DNA from: Mastigamoeba balamuthi
Taxonomy: Eukaryota; Evosea; Mastigamoebida; Mastigamoebidae
Reading direction: 5' to 3'
Length of the DNA stretch: 64,000 bases
NCBI GenBank assembly: GCA_902651635.1
Contig: CACRSC010000006.1
Location: 1-64,000 of the forward strand
Of the stretch, positions 1 through 11,884 are shown piece after piece. The position numbers and the translations under genes are program-made. Under the pieces are notes generated by a model. It was given only the letters and a program-made list of their open reading frames with translations. It made no database searches and had not been told where the DNA came from. The first letter of the stretch is position 1, and each line of letters starts with the position of its first letter.

Positions 1-1936
1 GCACGGCCTCCACCACGTGTCCCACCGCCAGGGCCGCTGCGGGGCCCAGCTCGCGGCCGACACAGGCCACGCAGTTCTTGAGGTCCCCGCGGGCACCGTT
101 CCGAAGGACCCAGTCGGCAACGGAGGGGCAGCCGACTGCCACAAAGAAGGTCGCCCAGTCGTCCGAGTGCAGCTCCCCGAGCTTCGTGCAGGTGACGACT
201 GCCTCCACGCGGGCCTCTCCAGCCATCTGACGCTGCACGCTCGTTGCGGCAAGCGCAGCGAGGTCAGCGTGATTCTTTTCGTAGCCCTCGAGCTTTATCA
301 GCCGGAAACGCAGCTCGGCCGTCTGTAATCCCAGTTCCTTTATCTCCGTGCCGTTAGTCGTCATCCTGTCGGAAGCTGTTTGGATGAGGTCAGGAGTCTC
401 CTGGCAGACCCTCCTCAGATCCTCGACTCCATTCTTCAAGGAGGCGACCTCGTCGACCAGGCCGTCCAGATTCGTGCTCGACCTAACGGCCCGCAGAACG
501 ACCGCAGAGTTCGTGGCCTTGCCCAAGTCCTTACTGATTTTCTCGTACGTGTTCTGGGCCTCGACCATCTTCGAGGTCACCTCGTCCAGGCTCTTCTCGG
601 CCTCGGCCAGCTCCATCTGGCTCTGCCTCTCCCGCGCCGAAAGGTCGGAGATGACGCCCTTGTCGCGCTGGATGGCCTCGGCCAGCTCCCTCTGAGCGTC
701 TCTCTTTTCGGAGAGCTCCGTCCGAACAAGGGCAGCCATCCTCCGGCTCTCGAGCAAGAGACGCTCTCGCGCCGCTGCCAGGCTGGAGGCCGCGGTGGCA
801 GCGGCGTCCCAGGCGGCCGCGACGGAAAGCGGCTGGAGACAGCGGTAGAGCGTGGTGGCGTCGTCGCCATCGTGCTGCACTGCACAGATGGCGCACGACC
901 CGTCCACCGCCCCAGTTAAGAGCTGGCCGGCCCGGCCCGTGTCGAGCTGAACCTCGTCCACGACCGCGTTGGTGGGGATGTCCCACAGGCAGAGTGCCTG
1001 GGCCGCCCACAGCTGCAGGCTGTTGCCGAATCCGGGGGCAAAGGCGACGAACCGAGCTGGGCGGCCCACTGACATTGTCGGGCTGCAGGGCGCGCGGAGA
1101 TCCCGCCGCGGAATGGCCCAGATCAGCGTCTGGTTGCTGCTGCACGCTGCGAGCCACTCGCCCCTGCTCGACACGGCGCACGACGTGGCCTGCAGGACGT
1201 CGCACGGACGCTTTAGACGCGAAAGTGCTTGGACAGCGGACCGTATCGTTCATCCCCTCGAAAGAGGCCACGAGCCGGGGTTGCCTCTCAGCGAGGCTCC
1301 ACAGCTTGGCCAGATGGTCCCAGCCCGCGGTGGCGAGGCTGTCCGTGCCCGGCACAAAGGCCAGGGCGCTCACGCCGTCCTTGTGTGCAATGAAGTGGGC
1401 TGTACGGGTCCCCGTCGCCGTGTCGAATACGTCGACCCAGCCCCCGTCCAGCCCCGCAGCCACCACAAGGCCGCTGTGCGCCACGCATAAGATCTTTGAC
1501 GACAGCCCCCACACGGCGCAGGTCAGAGTACTGCTCAGGAGGCTCTGCCGGATAGCGGGAGAGGGGGCGGAAGGAAGCTCACAGTCCCCTGGCAGTTGAG
1601 TGTGCTGACGGAGCCGTCGCCTTTCCTGAGGACCAGCACGTAGTCCGCGGCCCCCGTGACGATACAGCCGTCCGAGAGCACGGCTCCGCAGCTCACCTTG
1701 CGCGAGTGTGAGGGCCCCTGCAGCGTCGGCCAGCTGGTGCGCACCGTGTGGCCGTGGTCTGTCGGGCCAACGTGGCGGGGGGTGGGGTCCACGTCTCCGG
1801 CGGGGACCTTCCAGACGGCCGTCGAGTAGCACTCGACGTCGCCGCTGCCCAGCACGCGCAGGAACCCCACGACGCCGGGCACAGTTCCGAGCATGGCACA
1901 CTGCACGGCTGGCCTCATCTCCTCCGTGTAGCTCAT
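1..1936 (-). CDS. WD40-repeat protein with central coiled coil (3' end beyond window)
   Basis: Start ATG at 1936 (MSYTEEMRPA). Two GT-AG introns are visible, about 1543-1580 and about 1190-1235. Removing them gives one continuous frame to the window edge. The N-terminal half has WD40-like blades, for example HKDGVSALAFVPG followed by LATAGWDHLAKLWSL, and later LCLWDIPTN. From about base 830 down to 300 the protein turns into a long Ala/Glu/Arg-rich coiled coil (ARERLLLESRRMAAL, LAEAEKSLDEVTSKM). The last 80 visible residues are more globular. No specific family is recognised; a scaffold role is inferred from architecture only. The C-terminus is outside the window. Confidence 0.7.
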
Positions 1937-2036
1937 GATGATGCGTTTTGGTTGTCGTCCAGAACCTGCGCCGTCCTCGCTTTTTATGGACGTCGTTTTC
2001 CGCGTCTACAGCTCGTTCCCTCCATTGCACGGGCAC

Positions 2037-2869
2037 TTTTCTGCTTCTCCAGCAGAGTTCAACGTGTCGTGATATGGATCAAAAAGAGGAACCCTGTTTT
2101 TTTGAAAAACACAGCCAACCAGCCGGATACACAAGGCGCTGTCCTGCACTCGTGCGACCTGCGCGACATGTCGAACATGGTCCTGAGGCGGGCACTGCTC
2201 AATGCAGAGCCGACGGCCCGTTGCCCGCTCGGACCCGCAGGGTCGAATCACACGAGCAATTGGGCCTCGCACCGTACGTGCGTGCCGTCCCAGGTGGGGG
2301 GGGTGGGGCAGTGGTGCCTACTGGACATCCGGTCTCGAGAGCCGCCCCAACAACGTGAACTCCTCGGCTCTGTTGCCAGAGGAGTCAACCTGGGCAGCCT
2401 CCGTACTGCGCGTGTATGTTGCCGCGCTGATTGCACTCTGTGCTGGCCACATCCCTGCAAAAAGTGTTGATGGTCAAGCTGCCGATGGTCAACAGTGTCG
2501 TCATACACGGGGACGCTAGTGCAACTCACCACCATAAGGTGAAGGGAGCCTGCATGCCAAAGGAGTCGATAGACTGACGGGCTCATGCAACTCTGGACTC
2601 GACCAGGAGCCCCATTCCTTCGCAGGATGAGGCTACAGCCCCGAACTCGAGGAGGGCGACGCGACGTGGGCCCACCAAACAACCCGGAGGCAAACCAGGC
2701 GGCCATTACACAGCAACGGGCAGATGCACGTCATTGTTCTCTTCGAAAAAAATAACTAAACTGGTGTTTGTGAACCCCCACACACAATGGCACAGCGCGA
2801 CGACGAGCAGAGAACTTCCTTCCCTCGTCGTCATAGACCCCCTCCTCCTCCTCCTGCCCCAGAGGCGAT
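2037..2869. other. intergenic stretch, no gene seen
   Basis: Short open frames exist on both strands, but none shows a recognisable domain, splice continuity or the codon pattern of the neighbouring genes. It holds the upstream region of the WD40 gene and the downstream region of the next minus-strand gene. The last 170 bases could hold a small 3' exon of that gene (see its entry). Confidence 0.5.
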
Positions 2870-3277
2870 TCACTGCTGCTGCTGCTGGTGGAGGAGCCCC
2901 GCCTTGCCCCTGCAGAGGCAGAGCTGCTCCACGTGTGCGCACAGCGCGGGCGCCCGCGTTCGCAGCGCGTCGCTGCGCATCGAGGCGACGGCCCTGCAGA
3001 GCTCCGCGGCGTCCGACTCCCTGCCGGCGCCCACCAGCATCTCGCAGGCGCGGCGCGCGGCGTCGTAGGCCTCCTGGACCATCCCGCAGTCGGCCAGGCA
3101 GCGCGCGGCCTCTGCGACCTCGGAGGCGGCCAGCGCGTAGCACTGCTCGGCCCACAGCAGCTCGGCCGCCTTGGTGTGCGCGCTGGCGGCCGCCGCGTGC
3201 TGCTGGAACAGCGCCGAGACGTGCGCCTCGTTCGAGAGCAGCTGCAGCTGGTCGAGGACGCGGCGGGTCAGCGGCAT
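2870..3277 (-). CDS. small alpha-helical protein, unknown function
   Basis: A 135-residue open frame starts with MPLTRRVLDQLQLL and ends in a run of five glutamines. It is almost wholly helical and Ala/Leu/Glu-rich, with a regular pattern of Cys and small residues (AASEVAEAARCLADCG, AYDAARRACEML). That pattern recalls TPR or MIT-like helical hairpins, but no family can be assigned. The stop lies directly in a GTGAAT sequence that could act as a splice donor. Skipping to a CAG acceptor near 2770 would replace the last residue with about 20 residues ending at 2706. The single-exon form is the simpler reading. Confidence 0.5.
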   Translation of the reverse strand: MPLTRRVLDQLQLLSNEAHVSALFQQHAAAASAHTKAAELLWAEQCYALAASEVAEAARCLADCGMVQEAYDAARRACEMLVGAGRESDAAELCRAVASMRSDALRTRAPALCAHVEQLCLCRGKAGLLHQQQQQ

Positions 3278-3665
3278 TCGTTACGGCGGTGGGCGCGTGC
3301 TGCGGGGTTGTCTCTGCTCGCTCTGCTCCCTCGCGGACTTGGGTATTTTTTATCTTTCTGTGTGCGAAAATGAAGTGGGGTTCTCTGCGTGTGTGTGCTT
3401 TTTCCATACTGCTGACGCAACTGGGTAACCGCTTCCTGGAGTTTTCTCAGTACGACCGCGGCGAGCCCCAGGGGGCCGCGCGCGGGGGCCGCCGGCGGGC
3501 CGAGGCGCGCCGGAGGCGGCGGGAGGGGCGACGGGGGCGCCTCGGAGGGGGCGCGGACGGGAATAGCAGCGGAGGAAATTTCGGGTATCGGGCAAGAAGT
3601 GACGATTCGTATTCAATCCGCCGGTGTCTGAAAGAGGTAACGGGTAGGGTTCCTAGACATTGCCG

Positions 3666-5668
3666 TCACTTCGCCGGAATTTCGAGCGTGGTCGGGTCCT
3701 CCGAGTTGTGCGTCGGTGACGGAGCCATCCGGGCCTGCGCCGCGACGACCTGCAGGACGTCCGGCTGCACGCTCCTGCGCGACACGCTGGGGATACAGGG
3801 GGGATAATATCCTGAGAAATCAAACAGCAGGAATCGGAAACTGGATATCAATCCGCTCGTACTCGTCGGGCTTGAATGTGGAAATCAGTCGATAAATCTG
3901 CGACCAGTTCAGCTCGGGGAACGTGGACTTGGTGGTCGTCTCGTCGAGCAGCACGCTCTTGTCGATCACCAGCAGGTTCGCAACCTCGCGGGCCTGCTCG
4001 AGCTTTATCGACGCTGGCTGCACCACGGGATCCGTGTGCACCCCCATGGCGTGCTCCGCCTGCGAGAGCTCCATCCGCACGTTCATCCCCGTCTTGCACG
4101 TGCCTGGCAACGTTGCCGGAGCCGTGAGATTCAGATTTGCGCGGCTGTGAATCCAGGAATCGTGATTCGCGGACAGTATCTGGGATTCGTCATGAACAGG
4201 TTCATCAGCGTGGCGTTGATGAACCGGGCGATCTGCGTGAAGTACTGCCGGCGCAGCGGGTCGCTGACGCCCGCGGCCTCCATCGCCTTGCGGGCCTCGC
4301 CGAGCACGCTGGCAACGTCCACCCGAGCGTGCACGCGCGCGTTGGCGCACTCTGGCAGCACGACGCGCAGGTCTCTGTAGGCCCTCTCCAGAGCGATCTG
4401 GAAGTAGTCGTACTGAAACTGCAGCAGCATCTTCCGCAGCTGCTCCGAGCTCCCGCGAGCGTCGCCTGCTGGAGGCTCGGTGACGTATTGCGGCCTGCAA
4501 CGGGAAATCAGAAATGTCTCCGATTACGCACGATACTCCCAAGAGGCCCCAAAATAGACCAGAGAGGAAATAGAAGCAGAAATAGAAGCAGAATAGAAAG
4601 GGAAGAGAAGGGAAAACAGGGCCCAGCGCACTCCTTGACGGGGATCTTCGGAGGGAGTTTGGGCGTGACCTCGCGGACGAGCCACCAGGCGGTGCTGAGC
4701 CACCGCATGACCGCCGGGAAGCTCCACGCGTGCGCGAGCCGCGCGACCCCCAGCGTGCACGCGACGGCCTCGACGGCGTCCGCGTCGGGGCTCTCGGGGT
4801 CGCCGATGTGCTCGGCGATGACCTGCGCCGTCCGCGGCATCCCGCTGGCCAGCACCTCGCCGTCGAGCGACGCCGCCAGCACGCTGAACAGCACGCGAGC
4901 GTCTACGCGCTGCGCGCCCTCGCCCTCCTTGCGGGAGCTGCGCCCGAGCCTCCAGCGCCTGGACTTGCCGCTGCCCTTGCTCGACGCCGACGTGTGCGAG
5001 CCCGTCGACGACGACCCCGGGCTGAACGGGTCCGTCGCGCTCGACAGGTCCTGCTCGGTGCTGCTCTCCTTCGACGACACGCTATGGTGGTCGTGGGGGG
5101 GGTCAGGAGGCGCGAGGAGGCGCCCCTGGCCAGAGTGGGCGCACTCGGTGGCGACGAGCGTCGACGAGACGGCGACGACGAGCGTCGCGGGCAGCTGCTC
5201 GGCCCCCTTGTCCCTCTTGGCGGGCCGCACCACCAGTGCCCTCGCGACCTGCGCCCCCCCGGCCATCGCGAACTCGGCCAGGTCCAGCGACGCCTTGCCC
5301 AGCTTCCTCTCCTTCTCCCCCTGCGGCAAGTACACCACAAACGCGCATTAATACCGTCATCGAGTTTTTTTCCCCCGCGTCAACGGATTTTCCCGCGGAA
5401 CCGCCGAGCGCACGGAGAGGAGGGTGAAGACGACGATCTTGGGGTCGCAGACGCCGGGGATGCTGGAGGGGAAGAGGGTGCAGGAGAGGGTGGCGGACTC
5501 GTCCCAGGCGACGCGGCCGGCGAGGGCCAGGCGGCGAGCGGTGGCCCCCGAGTTGCCGCCCTTGGAGCCGCGCTTCCAGCGCACAGAGACGGGCTCGCCG
5601 TCGGGGAGACCGCTGGCGGAGACGACCGTGAGGCGGTACTCGTGGCGCGTGCCCTTGCTGCGGAACAT
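3666..5668 (-). CDS. NT-C2 plus dilute (DIL) domain protein
   Basis: Start ATG at 5668 (MFRSKGTRHEYRLTV). The first ~150 residues are an N-terminal-type C2 domain (NT-C2, Pfam family of EEIG1/EHBP1): VSVRWKRG, then a Gly/Ala strand region, then KLGKASLDLAEFA. A Ser-rich linker follows (SSKGSGKSRRWRLGRSSRKE). The C-terminal half is a DIL domain of the kind found at the tail of class V myosins: RFINATLMNLFM, GMNVRMELSQAEHAM, and the closing motif IYRLISTFKPDEYE. At least four introns lie between (around 5390, 4500-4640, 4100-4180 and 3780-3850). NT-C2 plus DIL without a motor suggests a membrane or cargo adaptor linked to actin or vesicle traffic. That role is inference; the two domains are clear. 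Confidence 0.8.
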
Positions 5669-5925
5669 GCGGACAGAGAGTATTGGAAATATGAAGATTC
5701 TCAGGTCCGCTGGGGAGAAATCTGGCCAACAGAATCTGGCTATTATACCGGGGGACAGCCCAGAGCAGGACATGCTCACTTTGGTTGCTTGCTGCATGCC
5801 TGTGTCGATGCAGGAGGTGTTGTTGTGGCTATTGTTCGCTCTTGGTGTCATCTCTCCTGGGTATCTAGATATTCCGGCGCCGTATCTTCGCTATCGGGGA
5901 ATCTGTCAGGTACGCGCAGAGTCGG

Positions 5926-7646
5926 ATGGCGCAGCCCGACGCTTGCGCCGAAGTTCGCGCCGCGCACCTGCGCGTCGAGTCGCTTCTTTCGACGCCCAAC
6001 CCCTCCCCCTGGCCCGCCCTCTGCGCGGCGGCCTCGGCACCGCCGCCGGCGCCCCCGCGCCCTCCGTGCGCCGCGTCCTACGTGCGCATGCCGCCCCTCG
6101 AGTCCTTCGTCGGCCTCGCCGCCGCCCCCGCCGCCCCCGCTGCCTGCTGCTCGAGGCCCGAGGCGCTCGCGGAGCTCGCCCGCGCGGCCGACGGCGGCGG
6201 CCCCGTGGTCCTCTGCGGCGTCGTCGAGTCGTCGCGCGCGTACGGCGTCCTCGTCCGCCTCGAGTGCTGCCCCGACGCCGCCCCGGGCTCGGCGCTCTCC
6301 CACCTGCAGCCGCTCGCCCTCAGGGCACGTCGCGATGGGGATGGGGGGAGGGAATTCCGACGCCACGTCTCCCAGAGGGGTGCTGACGTGGCAGACACGT
6401 TGCGTTGTTGCGTCAGGGGCTGGTGCACACGTCGCAGATGGAGGGGAGGTGCGTGGAGGACTTCCAGGAGGGCGACGCCGTGAGAGGTGAGGGGCCCTGC
6501 CCACCCGCCTCGGCCCCCCCGTCTGCGTCTGACGGTGCCGAGCCCGCAGTGGCCGTCGTCGGGGTCAACGTGGAGAGCGAGCGCATCAGCCTGTCGTTCA
6601 GAGTGCCCGAGGCCGAGGGCCCGCACGACGCCGAGCTGTCGGAGCAAACGTACTCTGCCCATCTCCGTCGCCTCCCTCTGCTGATGACGTGGGCGGTGGG
6701 CGACTGCTGCAGGGCGACGTACGACGAGGTGCTGATGTCGGACAGGCAGTACCTCAACCCCAACGCGCTCGAGCAGCTCGTCCAGTCGCTGGGGCTCGAG
6801 GAGGACGCCTCGTTCCTGCCCGACGACGCCTTGCCCAGCGACTGGCACTACGACGTGCTGCACGCCAAGCAGAACCGCAAGTGGGCACAGGAGACGTACG
6901 CCACGCCCGCCCCCCTCGGCCACCCAGAGCGGCTGATCTAAGCGGCGCCTGCGCAGTGTGGTCAAGGGCGTGGAGCTGGCGAAGAAGGGGGACTACCAGA
7001 AGGCGATGGTGTGCTACAAGCAGGCCATCGAGGTCGACCCCCAGAACGCCGACGCGTACGTGGCGCGCGGGGCGGCGTACGCGAACCAGGACAAGCTGCA
7101 CGAGGCCGTCAGGGAGTTTGAGAGGGCGCTCGAGATCGACCCGAGCTTCCCCAACGCCCTAAAGTACCTCGCGATGACGAGGCAAAAGGCCCAACACGCC
7201 CCCCGCCACTGCCCCCCGCCCCTCGGAGAGGCGGAGAGAGGGGCCTGACACGCGCTCAACAACACCAGCTCGAGGGGAGCAAGGCGGACAAGGACCAGAG
7301 GGAGAAGCGGCTGATCGAGATGCTCGAGGACGACGAGCGACAGCGGGCGCACAAGAAGGAGAAGCGGGAGCGGAGCCACAGCCACAGGCACCGCAGCAAG
7401 CACGGGCACAAGCACAAGCACAGGCACTCGCACCACAGGAAGCACAGGCACAGCTCGCCCTCCTCCTCGAGCTCGGGCTCCGAGTCGGACGCGTCCGCGA
7501 GCGCAGCGGAGCACGCGAGCACTGAGGGCAAGCACGAGGGCCGCGGCAGGAGCAGGGACTCGCCGTCGCATGCAGAGCGCAAGCGGAGGCACTCGAGCCG
7601 CAGCCCGGGCGCTGAGAGAACGCCCGACCTCAAACGACAACGCTGA
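5926..7646 (+). CDS. TTC14: TTC14-like protein (S1 domain, TPRs, Lys/Arg/Ser-rich tail)
   Basis: Exons 5926-6324, 6417-6486, 6550-6895, 6957-7188 and 7269-7646 give 474 residues. The order matches animal TTC14: an N-terminal region, an S1 RNA-binding fold (GLVHTSQMEGRCVEDF, then VAVVGVNVESERISLSF), a conserved link (QYLNPNALEQLVQSLG), TPR repeats (KKGDYQKAMVCYKQAIEVD, then ANQDKLHEAVREFERAL) and a His/Lys/Arg/Ser tail like those of splicing-associated proteins. TTC14 is a nuclear protein likely tied to RNA metabolism. Introns 6325-6416 and 7189-7268 have no usable GT donor and fit only as GC-AG; the other two are GT-AG. The gene is divergent from the NT-C2/DIL gene, with 257 bp shared upstream. 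Confidence 0.85.
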
Positions 7647-8151
7647 GCCATACGAACCGGACGGCCTGCCTTTGCTGCATACTTCTGTGCTACCAGCGTC
7701 CGCATTCAATTCAATTCAATTATGCCACAGCTCTTTTGATGTTGTGTAACCCTCCGTGTGGCGGACTGGTCCGAACCAGGCACAGCGCTCCCTGTTGCCC
7801 TATGCAGTGCTGCTGCCTGGCCTGAGGGAAGTCAATACTGTATTGTAATAATCACTGTGGCGTCCGGCTTTTCCATGTGTTGACCACAAGCTGTTCATGA
7901 GTAGTTGTCGGGATGGTTTTTGAGTCTTCAAGTCACGACCTAATTGCGATATTACTTGACAAACTCAATCACATGGGACCCTGTGGCCTTCGCTGGAACT
8001 GATGCACAAGCACTACTTGAACAATGGTCGGATAAGCAAAGAAAATCAACTTGAGCTGACGTGTAAATAAGATACTTACTGTGGCTGATTCTCTGCAGCC
8101 ACCCCACACCGATCACCCGCCTGTGGAGAGCACACAAGCCATCCGCACTCG

Positions 8152-9118
8152 ATGAGCGTACTGGTTGCCCTGCTGCTGCTCGCAGCTGTCGCCTCGGCCC
8201 AGAGCAGGGTCCAGGTGACCCTCGTGCAGGAGTCCCTCTGCCCCGGCTGCGAGGAGTACATCAAGGAGGACCTCGGCACCCTCACCTCCGCCGGTTCGCC
8301 CTCACCCCCGCACCGCCTCCGACGGCTCTCCCCTCACGGCGCGCAGAGGGCCTGTGGGACATCATCGACCTCAGGATCATCCCGTGGGGCAACGCGTACG
8401 TGGAGACCACCCTGTGCCCGAGCAGGGTGCGCATCGCCCTTTTCCCATTGTCACCGCGAGAATTCCTTTGATTCCTTTGATTCACTGGTGAGATTTCCGA
8501 TTTCCGATTTCCAGCATCCGGGGTCGTACGACGTCAACGTCCGCACGTGCTGGAACTCCAAGTGCGCGGGCCCGGAGGCCCCCGTCCAGTGCTTCCTGAT
8601 GGGCTCGTCGAACCAGACGTGCCAGCACGGCAAGTCCGAGTGCGTCGGCAACAGGATCGAGGGCTGCGCCAACGCCCACGCCCCCGACCAGAAGGCCGCG
8701 TACGCGAACCCCCATCACGTCATAGATTCCCCGAGATATCGCGGGGAGTGCGGAATCTGACGTGGCAGGCGCAAATCTCGCACAGGTACACGTTCATCAG
8801 GTGCTTCGAGGTCGACCACGGGGCCAAGCAGTCTGCCGCGGAGAAGTGCGCGAGCGTCGCCGGCATCGACTGGAGCCTCGTCAGCAAGTGCGTGAGCACT
8901 CCCGAGGGCGACGACGTCGACATCGAGAACGCGCGGATGACCAACGAGCTGGGGCCCCACCAGGGCACCCCGTGGCCCTACATCAACGGCAAGCCCTACA
9001 GCGTACGCCCTCTCGTGCCGCCCGAGATGACTAACAGCCGGCTGCGCAGGGCTCGAACCTTCTCAAGGACGTCTGCGCTGCCTACAGCGGAGCCAAGCCC
9101 GCGGGCTGCCGCAAGTGA
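8152..9118 (+). CDS. GILT-like lysosomal thiol reductase
   Basis: The start MSVLVALLLLAAVASAQ is a clean signal peptide. The mature protein has a CxxC redox centre (SLCPGCEEY) and the GILT signature CQHGKSECVGNRIEGC. Typical later Cys-bearing segments follow (FIRCFEVDHGAK, WPYINGKPY). Introns include 8294-8346 and 8427-8514, a third around 8710-8785 and a fourth near 9003-9050; the stop is at 9116-9118. GILT (IFI30 family) enzymes reduce protein disulfides at acid pH in lysosomes. In a phagotrophic cell a digestive role is likely. Length, about 225 residues, is normal for the family. Confidence 0.9.
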
Positions 9119-9774
9119 GGCGCTCCGAGTGCCACCGCCGCTGCCACGGCGACTGCCCTCGTGCCCATTGCAGAGTTATAACAACGCTCTGTGCTTCCTG
9201 TGGAACCTCCTGTTCTGAGCGTATGCATGCTCGGCACATCAGCCCCCTGGCCTAAAGAAAGGGTCAACTACGGTTGAAAGGCCTGGCTCTTCATTGTACC
9301 AGGCAGAAATGACACTACGTGAAATGTCGACGGGAGCCCACCTTGGCTGCAGCCGACATCCTGTGCTACCAAAGCACGTGATGCGGTGTTGGTACAAATG
9401 AAGAACCGGAAGTCGGGGCCCTTGCGATGCGAGATGGAAAGATGCCTTGGCGGGAATTCGGGACACCCTGATGGAGGCGAGCCAGTGCTCCATGATGGGC
9501 CTGAAGCGGACAATTCAAAACAGCCTGCATCCATGCTAGTGCAATTGACTCGACGAGAGTCAGCAAGGGAATACGTACAAAAAGAGTAAACCGGGGTTTT
9601 CTTCTGCATTAGCTACACAATCAACTGCAAAACAATTCACCCACCGTCGCATGAAACGAGTACCCGTTAGCGCTGCACCCCCACCTCTCCCGTCTCCCTC
9701 ACTGGGCTTCATCGCCATCTCTCTGCTCTCTTGCACGCGCTCGTGTGCTGGCTGCTGCGCGGGGGGTCGTCACG
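9119..9774. other. convergent intergenic region, no gene seen
   Basis: This lies between the 3' ends of the GILT gene (plus) and the TRAF gene (minus). Short frames in several registers show no domain and no splice logic. Confidence 0.5.
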
Positions 9775-11633
9775 TCACCAGTGCCGCTCGAGCGAGATGT
9801 GTATGAACAGGTCGCGCGAGAACCGCACGAGGGGGCCGAACTTGCCCCAGCCCCACGTCCAGTAGCCATCCTCGGGGAAGTGCTGCGAGACGATCGAGTT
9901 GGTGTGCAGCGACCCGTCGAGCGCCACGACGGCGACGCTGAACGTCACGCAGCAGGGCACGCGGCGCACGTTGCTCAGGAAGACGCTGAGGTCGGCCCCC
10001 GAGGGCTGCACCTCGACGCGCCACTGCGCGCCCACCGCGAAGAAGAGCGACGTGACCTCGTCCTCGGCCCCGCGCAGCCGCAGCCGCGTGTCAAAGTCGC
10101 AGACGCCCATCGCGTGCACCGCGTGCTCGAGGTACGTCACCTGCGCCGCCAGCAGCGCCACGTGCTCGCCGGCCGCGCGGCTGAGGTGCCGGCGCAGCTG
10201 CGAGCGCTTGACGACGGCCGTGCAGCCCGCGACGGGGCAGGGCACGTCGGCAAACGGGCACAGCGCGCACGAGCGCTGCAGGTGCTCGGGCATCGAGGCC
10301 GCGGGCACGCCCTCGCGGCAGAAGCGGCACCGCTCGAGCCGGTGCGCGCACGACTTGGCGTGGTCCGCGGCCAGCCTGCGCAGCCCGCGCCACGTGCACC
10401 CGCTGTTGGCGCACGACACCTGCGCGTACTCGCACCTCGCCACGTGCGTCGCCAGGTCCCCCCACTCGCACGTCTGCTTGCACCCGCCCTCCGAGCTGCG
10501 TCCCCCCTCCCCGGGGGCACACGAGTCAGCGAGAGACGCGGTGCGCGGTGCGAGAGACAGCCAAGAGCCCGGCAGAGAACCGAAGACAAAAGCCGAGGAG
10601 AACCGCGACAACCACCAGAGCCGCCCGCCGACGACCACGGAAAAAAAAAAGCACGAGTTAACCGAGGAGAACCGCAGCAAAGACGGGGATAGAGCCGCGA
10701 TAACCGCGGAGAAGACCCTGAGACCCTGAGAGAGCAGAGAGAACCGACAGCACAGGGCCCGAAGAGAACTTTGCGGAGAAGAAATCCGGAGAGAACCGCG
10801 AGAACCGAGAGGGAACCGAGAGAGGGAGAGGGAGAGACGGACTTGATGCAGCGGATCTCGAGGCCGCGGAGGAGGCGGTAGAGGCTGAGGTTGTCGCGGG
10901 AGACCTGGCGGCAGGAGAGGCGGAGCTCCTTCTTGCAGAAGGGGCAGAGCGGGGGGTCGTTGACCTCGCCCCACTGGTCCAGGCAGCGCCTGCAGAACAG
11001 CCGCCCGCACGGCGTGTGCTCCTCGCACGCCAGCGGCGACGGCACGCAGAAGCAGATCGCGCACGTCAGGTCCGTCCCCCGCGGCAGCGTCACGAACTGG
11101 TCCTCGGGCAGGCTCTCCAGCACGCACGCGCTCTCGGGCGCCCCCTCGGCCGCGATGGGCCCCACGGGGCTCAGCGTCGCGAATCCCCCAGATACCGCCG
11201 GCGAGATTCCCAGATTCCCGGGAATTGCCGGCGTTGCGTCACCGCCGCTGGTCTCGGCGCCACCGCTGTCCTCCTCGCCGTCGCTGCCGCCGCTGCTCGT
11301 CGTCTCCCCGCCGTCGCCCGGCAGGTCGTCCGCCTCGTCCGCCTCGTCCGCCCCTATGTGGCTCCCGCTCTCCGCCCGCTCGTCGTCGTCGTCCTCCGCC
11401 CCTCCTCCGCCGCCGCCGTCGTTGCTGACGTCATCACCGTTTTCGATCGACGCCGTCGGCGTGTCGTCGTCCGAGAGCGGCGGCGGCACGGCGACGGCGA
11501 GCGGCGCGTGGGACGAGGCGGGCGCCGACTCGGAGCGCGAGTTGGCAGCGCGCTGGCGGAGGTGGGCCAGGCGCTGTCGGAGGAGGACCATCGGCAGCGC
11601 GGGGGGATCCATAGCGCGCGCGCCAGAACCCAC
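9775..11633 (-). CDS. TRAF-type protein: RING, TRAF zinc fingers, C-terminal MATH-like domain
   Basis: Start at 11633 (MGSGARAMDPPALP) or the second Met at 11612. An acidic, Ser/Gly-rich N-terminus of about 170 residues precedes a RING finger (CAICFCVPSPLACEEHTPCG, then CPFCKK). A ~335-nt intron (about 10505-10840) follows. Then come TRAF-type zinc fingers (GGCKQTCEWGDLATHVARC, CRFCREGVPAASMPEHLQ, CPVAGCTAVVKRSQLRRHL), a short coiled coil, and a beta-rich C-terminal domain like MATH/TRAF-C (WRVEVQPSGADLSVFL, then YWTWGWGKFGPLVRFS). This is the layout of TRAF E3 ligase adaptors, large families in Dictyostelium and other amoebozoans. Ubiquitin ligase activity is inferred from the RING. Confidence 0.85.
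10505..10840 (-). repeat. purine-biased simple repeats within TRAF intron
   Basis: On the plus strand the intron is a run of degenerate GAGAACCG / GAGAGGGA units, strongly purine-biased, unlike the exons on either side. Part of the apparent open frame across it is therefore not coding. The intron is roughly three times longer than most in the window. Confidence 0.6.
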
Positions 11634-11884
11634 CGGCCCCCGGTCTATTTGTCTCTATCCCCCTGTGACAAAAATAAAATCCCCCGAGGGCAATTGAAAA
11701 ATATCTCCTGCCGCGCCAAGTAATCGGATCAGCCGGTGCTGGTGTGGTTGGTGCGAGCGCTGTTGCACACGAAACAAATGCAGCTTGACAGCGAAGGCGC
11801 TGAGGGTATAATGGTCATGGGTACAACTGTGCTGGCAGGACTATGAAGGCCACGTAAGGAAGGGAAAGGACGTTTACGGAAAAG

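Noticed and set aside
2248-2706. 152-codon minus-strand frame
   Set aside because: No domain, odd composition and no splice partner; it lies in an intergenic stretch.
9745-10692. Long plus-strand frame opposite the TRAF gene, and many similar long frames opposite GC-rich exons
   Set aside because: These are Arg/Ala/Pro-rich shadow frames caused by G/C-biased third codon positions; the opposite strand carries the recognisable domains.
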